18,700 nt of DNA from JBHIDQ01 sp046760155 (GTDB lineage: Bacteria > Chloroflexota > Dehalococcoidia > Dehalococcoidales > RBG-16-60-22), in the NCBI GenBank assembly GCA_046760155.1, contig JBHIDQ010000019.1:1-18700 (forward strand), read 5' to 3'. Positions within the stretch are counted from its first letter, which is position 1, and each line of letters starts with the position of its first letter. The notes under the pieces are model-generated. The model saw only the letters and a list, made by a program, of their open reading frames with translations, had not been told where the DNA came from and searched no databases. A program made the position numbers and the translations under genes. Positions 14,850 through 18,700 of the stretch are shown piece after piece.

Positions 14850-14883
14850 AGAAAAAAGGCGGACCGCTTCAACACTTTTTTCT
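14850..14883 (-). terminator. Terminator of the histidine kinase gene
   Basis: AGAAAAAAG (14850-14858) pairs with CTTTTTTCT (14875-14883). A GC-rich inner stem GCGG/CCGC (14859-14862 with 14864-14867) sits beside the left-hand run, so on the minus strand GCGG-T-CCGC is followed at once by a run of six T. It lies immediately after the kinase stop codon. Confidence 0.6.
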
Positions 14884-14885
14884 CT

Positions 14886-17078
14886 CTATTCAGTGGCTTT
14901 TAAGGGTATGGAAAAGCCAAAGGTACTACCTTTGCCCCTCTCACTTTTCACCCATATCTTTCCGCCGTGCAATTCCACCAACATCTTGGAAAGGCTTAAC
15001 CCCAACCCTAACCCGCTGAGATGTCCTACTTCACTTTCTATCCGGTGATAGGGTTCAAACAGCCGCTGTTGTTCTTCCTTACTTATCCCGCGACCCGTAT
15101 CTTGAACTTCCACGATAAGACTAGTACCATCTTCCTTGGCTCGTAAGGTGATTTTCCCTCCCGCCGGAGTAAATTTGAAGGCATTGTTGATGAGATTAAG
15201 CACAACTTGGCGTAAGCGGTCCTCATCAGCCCAGACCGAGGGCAGAGAAGGAGGGGACTCAAAACTTAGCTCTTGCCCATTTTTCGAGGCCACTGGCATC
15301 AGACTATCAATTATACCTTTGAGTAGTTGCCTCGGGTCCATTGATTCGGGTTCCAGACGGAGCATGCCTATTTCACCCCTTGCCAAGTCAAGAAGTTCGT
15401 CAATCCTCTGATTCAAGTTATAAGCGCCCCGATTAATGTTCTGCGCTAGGTCCAACAGAGACCCTTCTTTCAACTCTTCAAGTAGTAACTCGCTTGAAGC
15501 CATAACCGGAGTAATCGGGGTTTTCAATTCATGCACCAGCGCCCTAGTAAATTCGACTCTCTTGTTTATTTCTGCTTCCAATTCCTGTCTCAAAGTCTTT
15601 TCCTCTTGATAAAGCTCTTGCAGTTTTTCCTCCGCCCGTTTTCGCTCGGTGATGTCCCGAGCAACCCCCAAAATACCAATAGCCTGGTCATCCGGGTCTC
15701 GCAGGAAGGTCATTTGGACCTCAAGCCAGAGTGTGGAGTTATCTTTGCGCTTTACCTCGAGCTCCAGTGTCCTTGACCGGAATAGGTCCTTCTGCTCCAA
15801 TTTTTCTGTTGCCAGTTCCTCGGCAGAAATCTTGGCAGCAATATCAAAAGAGGCAGGAGTTAGCAGCTCCGTCACCGGCAGAGACATTGCTTCCTCAACG
15901 GTGTAGCCTAGCATAGAGGTAACGGAAGGACTGATGTAGGTAAACTTCAGATTCATATCCGTAGTCAAGATGGTATCGGTCACGTTTTCAGCGAGCAGAC
16001 GATAGCGCTCTTCACTCTCCTTCAGCTCACTTTCGGACTGCTGCAACGCGGCCAGCATGCCATTGATGGTACCTGCCAAGTTGGAAATTTCATCTTCTCC
16101 TTCAGTTGATACCCGCGCCGAGAGGTCACCACTGGTGCCGATACTACTGACACTTGTACTCAGGCGAAACAACCGTGACAGAACCTGCCTTTCTAAAAGC
16201 AATATTGCCGCCAAGCCAAATAGCAGACCAACGCCGACTATCGAAAAGATAAGGTAAGAAACTGTGGTCTGACCTTGCTGGTAGATGTCTCTGGGCATAT
16301 CCACTCTCAGCACCACGAGCCTCCCGTAGATATCTTTCACCAGTGTGTAGCCGGCAATAGATTGCTCGGTTAGTAGTCGGACAAGAATCGGCGTCTCTTC
16401 TGATAAAGATGGGCGTACCGCTTGGAAGTCGGCGGGAATCTGCGTATCACCGAACCGATGCAAGGTGAGGGACAAATGCGTTGCCTCAGCAAGTCGTTCC
16501 ACTTCAGTAGCGTCCAAGTAGCGTCCTATAACCAGTGTCCCACGAATCGGACCTGCCTCTTCACTGGTTAAAATGGGTCGAGAGGCAATCAGCATCGGGC
16601 CTTCAGGGAGAAGGACAATTCCAGAGATGCTGCTCCTAGTGTTAGGATGGGTCAGCAGGATATCCCCGCTGGAAAGGTGCTCCCGTAAGCTCTGCGGAAC
16701 GGATACTTCCTCTTCATTATTCAAGTCAAAAGCCTTGTCAAAGATGGTCCGACCAGCCGAGTCGAAAAACATCATTAAGTTCAGCCTTAGCTCGATGAAA
16801 GTTTCATCAATGAGATTCGACTCAATATATGCGGTGTTAGCATCCTCAATAAAGGCATAGGTATCATCCCACGCTGCCCAATCACCGATGGTGGCCTCCA
16901 ACTGAAAGACTTCACGTGACAAAGTACTCAGCACCCGCTCGGTATTTTGAAGGGCACTTTGTTTCTCCAGCTCGACGAAACTGTCCAGCAAGATGTTACG
17001 CGATATGAAGAATAACAGGATAATCACGCCATAGAACGTCGCGCCGATGATGAGCAGCGTCTTCCTACGCAGTGTCAT
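14886..17078 (-). CDS. Sensor histidine kinase (CHASE4-HAMP-PAS-HisKA-HATPase)
   Basis: 730 residues. Membrane helix 1 (about 8-30) leads to an exterior sensor domain (about 31-270) with the CHASE4-type motif DWAAWDDTYAFIED, then membrane helix 2 (about 273-296) and a HAMP linker (297-350). A PAS domain with PAC tail covers about 355-480 (ERYRLLAENVTDTI to GVARDITERKRAEE), followed by a short coiled coil. The H-box is ALVHELKTP with phospho-acceptor H516. The ATPase domain has the N-box NLINNAFKFTP (N632 region), G1 box DTGRGIS and G2 box GLGLGLSLSKML. ATG 17078 has AAGGA 7 nt upstream. No response-regulator gene adjoins it, so it is an orphan kinase within this window. Pho-box-like arrays lie beyond both its ends, which makes a PhoB/OmpR-type partner attractive but unproven. 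The ligand is unknown. Confidence 0.92.
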   Translation of the reverse strand: MTLRRKTLLIIGATFYGVIILLFFISRNILLDSFVELEKQSALQNTERVLSTLSREVFQLEATIGDWAAWDDTYAFIEDANTAYIESNLIDETFIELRLNLMMFFDSAGRTIFDKAFDLNNEEEVSVPQSLREHLSSGDILLTHPNTRSSISGIVLLPEGPMLIASRPILTSEEAGPIRGTLVIGRYLDATEVERLAEATHLSLTLHRFGDTQIPADFQAVRPSLSEETPILVRLLTEQSIAGYTLVKDIYGRLVVLRVDMPRDIYQQGQTTVSYLIFSIVGVGLLFGLAAILLLERQVLSRLFRLSTSVSSIGTSGDLSARVSTEGEDEISNLAGTINGMLAALQQSESELKESEERYRLLAENVTDTILTTDMNLKFTYISPSVTSMLGYTVEEAMSLPVTELLTPASFDIAAKISAEELATEKLEQKDLFRSRTLELEVKRKDNSTLWLEVQMTFLRDPDDQAIGILGVARDITERKRAEEKLQELYQEEKTLRQELEAEINKRVEFTRALVHELKTPITPVMASSELLLEELKEGSLLDLAQNINRGAYNLNQRIDELLDLARGEIGMLRLEPESMDPRQLLKGIIDSLMPVASKNGQELSFESPPSLPSVWADEDRLRQVVLNLINNAFKFTPAGGKITLRAKEDGTSLIVEVQDTGRGISKEEQQRLFEPYHRIESEVGHLSGLGLGLSLSKMLVELHGGKIWVKSERGKGSTFGFSIPLKATE

Positions 17079-17137
17079 AGGTTTGTCCTTATAGGTATCC
17101 GGACTATAGATTCATTCAATATACTATAAGCGGTTGA

Positions 17138-17166
17138 ATTCTAACACTGACCAAGGTGATTATCAA
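17138..17166 (-). promoter_or_regulatory. Candidate sigma70 promoter of the histidine kinase gene
   Basis: On the minus strand TTGATA (17166-17161), a 17-nt spacer and TAGAAT (17143-17138) make a good constitutive-type promoter about 60 bp upstream of ATG 17078. Confidence 0.55.
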
Positions 17167-17271
17167 GGCTGCGATACGTATGATTAGATAGGGTTGACAA
17201 TAAGGTTCTATGTCACCGTCTCTGTTCGCAGCTATGTGGCGTCTTGGTGCTGCCTCGTGTTTCTATTGAAT

Positions 17272-17358
17272 TGTAACTTCTTTGTAACCTTTTTGTAACC
17301 TTTCCTTAACCTTTCAGCACTGTTCTTAACCTCTTTCATACTATTAGAATGGTATAAT
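17272..17358 (+). promoter_or_regulatory. Second Pho-box-like repeat array with downstream -10
   Basis: TGTAAC at 17272, 17283 and 17294 and CTTAAC at 17305 are spaced exactly 11 bp; another CTTAAC lies at 17325. They sit in a pyrimidine-rich context (CTTAACCT-like units). A perfect TATAAT follows at 17353-17358 without a recognisable -35, the fifth box falling in the -35 zone. Orientation points toward the pseudopilin genes. The unit matches the cyanobacterial Pho-box consensus as I know it. Confidence 0.55.
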
Positions 17359-17502
17359 AGTCCTAGGTAGAATTGGTGGTCAGGCAAGTAACACCAGTAA
17401 ACAGTTAGCTCTGGAACCGCCAAAACGAGAAGAGGTGGTGAGGCTCTTAAATGTGAGTGAAGCGGATTTTCATACTTTTTTCACTATTTTGAGGGTTGCT
17501 TT

Positions 17503-17530
17503 TTTACACTATATAGCTATAGTATTTAAT
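17503..17530 (+). promoter_or_regulatory. Possible proximal promoter of the pseudopilin operon
   Basis: TTTACA (17503-17508), 16 nt, then TTTAAT (17525-17530). The spacer contains most of the palindrome ACTATA-TAGC-TATAGT, which could be a binding site. Motif match is moderate. Confidence 0.3.
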
Positions 17531-17561
17531 TGAGACTAATAAGCTTTAAACTGGGAATCTA

Positions 17562-18002
17562 ATGGTAAGGCAACTTGTAAGGCTAGTTAGACAAATGAAG
17601 AGTGAGCAAGGGTTGTCATTTGTTGAAATTTTAGTCGGTCTGGCTATTGTGGCCGGTGTTACCACTGCTTTTATCAGTGGCATGGCAACTACGTTTAAAG
17701 GCATTGAGGTAAGCCAGGAGAGAGTGGCCGCGGAGAGCTTGGCTAAATCACAAATCGAATACATTAAAGTTCAAGATTATGTCTTTGTAGCCGATTATAA
17801 CCCTGATGACCCGGCAAACCGTTACGAGCTAATTGATATTCCCGCCGATCTGTTGTCGGCCGGCTATTCTATCGAAATAAGTACTCCGCAAGTCGTTACC
17901 AGCAGCAACGAAACCGGTTTTGAACTGCAAAGCGTAAATGTAACCGTTAAACGCAATGCTCAGGGAAAGTTAATTATTACATTCTATAAATTGAATGCTT
18001 AA
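17562..18002 (+). CDS. Type IV pilin-like/pseudopilin protein
   Basis: 146 residues. The class III signal is SEQG|LSFVEILVGLAIVAG: a prepilin-peptidase site after Gly17, the essential Glu at mature position 5, and a hydrophobic helix of about 20 residues. The first mature residue is Leu rather than the usual methylated Phe. The rest is a small exterior domain (FKGIEVSQERVAAESLAKSQIEYIK... then a beta-rich end), resembling minor pseudopilins. ATG 17562 gives a 17-residue basic leader; ATG 17595 would leave only MKSEQG, and no strong Shine-Dalgarno separates the two. It should be inserted in the membrane and assembled in a pilus or type II secretion-like filament. The second pseudopilin gene follows within 10 bp. 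Confidence 0.8.
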   Translation: MVRQLVRLVRQMKSEQGLSFVEILVGLAIVAGVTTAFISGMATTFKGIEVSQERVAAESLAKSQIEYIKVQDYVFVADYNPDDPANRYELIDIPADLLSAGYSIEISTPQVVTSSNETGFELQSVNVTVKRNAQGKLIITFYKLNA

Positions 18003-18012
18003 AAGGGTGAAA

Positions 18013-18513
18013 ATGACTGAAAAAGGATTTACCTTGCTCGAGGCAGTAATTGGGGTAGGCATAATGGCTCTTATTGTCGTTGCAATTGCGGCTGCCACGA
18101 CAACGTTGATGCTGAATCACGGACGAGCGGCCGAGCAAAATACTGTCTTGCCCCAGGTGCAGAGCGCGGGCCACTGGATTACCCGCGATGTTCAGACGGC
18201 AAGGAATGTCACCGCTACTGGCCCCAACGGTTTCCCACTATCGTTTAGAGTCCCCATTGATACGAACGAGAACAATGATCACAGTGTCAATTATACGTTT
18301 AGTGGCACTAAGCTCAAGCGCAAGGTATATGACTCTTCACAGACTTTGCTTTTGGAGACTTTAATTGCCGATTACATAGACAGTGACAATACAACATTTA
18401 ATACGCTGAATGCCACTCAAAAACTCTATCAACTAACGGTAAGAGCGGTGAAAGACAAAGGCGGGGTAACCAGGATTTACGAAGCTAGCCAAAGAATCCG
18501 TACCGGATTATGA
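18013..18513 (+). CDS. Second pseudopilin, type II secretion/type IV pilus minor pilin-like
   Basis: 166 residues. A textbook prepilin signal, MTEKG|FTLLEAVIGVGIMALIVV, cleaves after Gly5 with Phe at +1 and Glu at +5. The exterior part begins with a long helix (HGRAAEQNTVLPQVQSAGHWITRDVQTAR), which resembles GspJ/PulJ-type minor pseudopilins, and continues with predicted strands (LSFRVPID, VNYTFSG, KLKRKVYDSS, YQLTVRAVKDKG). An in-frame ATG at 17995 overlaps the previous gene but lacks a ribosome binding site. ATG 18013 has AAAGGG 5 nt upstream and is preferred. It is tightly linked to the pseudopilin genes on both sides. It probably helps initiate or cap a pilus-like filament. Confidence 0.8.
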   Translation: MTEKGFTLLEAVIGVGIMALIVVAIAAATTTLMLNHGRAAEQNTVLPQVQSAGHWITRDVQTARNVTATGPNGFPLSFRVPIDTNENNDHSVNYTFSGTKLKRKVYDSSQTLLLETLIADYIDSDNTTFNTLNATQKLYQLTVRAVKDKGGVTRIYEASQRIRTGL

Positions 18514-18536
18514 GGCTGAGGATAGGGAAGTTAAAG

Positions 18537-18700
18537 ATGAAGTTGTTCAAGAACCGGGAATCCGGACAAGTCCTGATAATGGCGCTAATCTTAATTGCCG
18601 CCGGCAGTCTGCTGGTACTGCCATTGTTACGGAACTCGTTTACCAACCTTGGCTACCACCAGTCAATTGAGTGTCAAACCTTGAATAGTTATTCCGCAGA
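18537..18700 (+). CDS. Pilus-locus membrane protein, PilX-like N-terminus (partial)
   Basis: The open frame from ATG 18537 continues to the right edge without a stop. It begins MKLFKNRESGQVLIMALILI and continues AAGSLLVLPLLRNSFTNLG: a basic start, a Gly-Gln and one long hydrophobic helix. This resembles PilX-type proteins of pilus loci, which often start ...GxxLxxALIxL... and need not carry Glu5. The start lies 23 bp after the previous stop, with AGGGA about 11 nt upstream. Only 54 codons are visible, so the assignment rests on the N-terminal helix and on context. Confidence 0.6.
   Translation, partial: MKLFKNRESGQVLIMALILIAAGSLLVLPLLRNSFTNLGYHQSIECQTLNSYSA

Larger units (their letters stand above)
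17079..17561. other. Divergent intergenic region between the kinase and pseudopilin genes
   Basis: This 483-bp region contains the kinase promoter, the second 11-bp repeat array with its TATAAT, and a further 200 bp with no convincing gene. The last part has an AGTGAA...TTCACT inverted repeat (near 17456-17485) and a palindrome ACTATA-TAGC-TATAGT (17508-17523) close to the pilin start. Confidence 0.6.

Noticed and set aside
17435..17533. Short frame starting at GTG 17435/17438 and ending at TGA 17531 before the pseudopilin genes
   Set aside because: About 32 codons, with a Shine-Dalgarno too close to the start, no recognisable product and overlap with AT-rich promoter-like sequence.

Overview
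The window is ordinary bacterial chromosome with dense genes and roughly balanced GC. The gene mix (TRAP carboxylate transport, several zinc dehydrogenases, PLP aminotransferases, a type IV pilin-like locus, large proteins of no recognised family) suggests an anaerobic or subsurface heterotroph. My best guess is Chloroflexota, perhaps Dehalococcoidia-like. That assignment is inference from gene style, since no rRNA or tRNA gene is present. I see no CRISPR array, IS element, phage gene or recognised defence system.

Left part (1-3608): the 3' end of a serine hydroxymethyltransferase gene is followed by a class V aminotransferase of the serine/alanine-glyoxylate type, so the pair probably works in glycine/serine/glyoxylate metabolism. 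Facing it, with a 4-bp tail overlap, is a divergent shikimate-kinase-like P-loop protein. A divergent promoter region then leads into a zinc alcohol dehydrogenase, and a convergent MarR regulator has a palindrome just upstream of its own start.

TRAP transporter (3609-7368): a promoter-like extended -10 box precedes a leader of about 380 nt that can fold into several hairpins and a three-way junction. Then come dctP (lipoprotein with 25 Ala-Pro units), a 13-bp stem-loop, dctQ and dctM. This is a complete tripartite uptake system for an organic acid.

Middle (7369-14265): a near-consensus promoter drives a class I/II aminotransferase and an MBL-fold hydrolase. A TauE/SafE permease converges on them. 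A minus-strand operon then runs zinc dehydrogenase, DUF429 protein, and a 614-residue membrane protein with three extracytoplasmic repeats spaced exactly 95 residues apart.

Right part (14266-18700): a small two-helix membrane protein, an orphan CHASE4-HAMP-PAS histidine kinase, and the start of a pseudopilin operon whose third gene runs off the window. Two arrays of TGTAAC/CTTAAC-type repeats with an exact 11-bp period, resembling Pho boxes, lie in the two non-coding regions flanking the kinase gene. They have the same orientation relative to the small membrane gene and to the pilin operon. The most interesting signals here are these paired arrays, the structured TRAP leader and the 95-residue-repeat protein.
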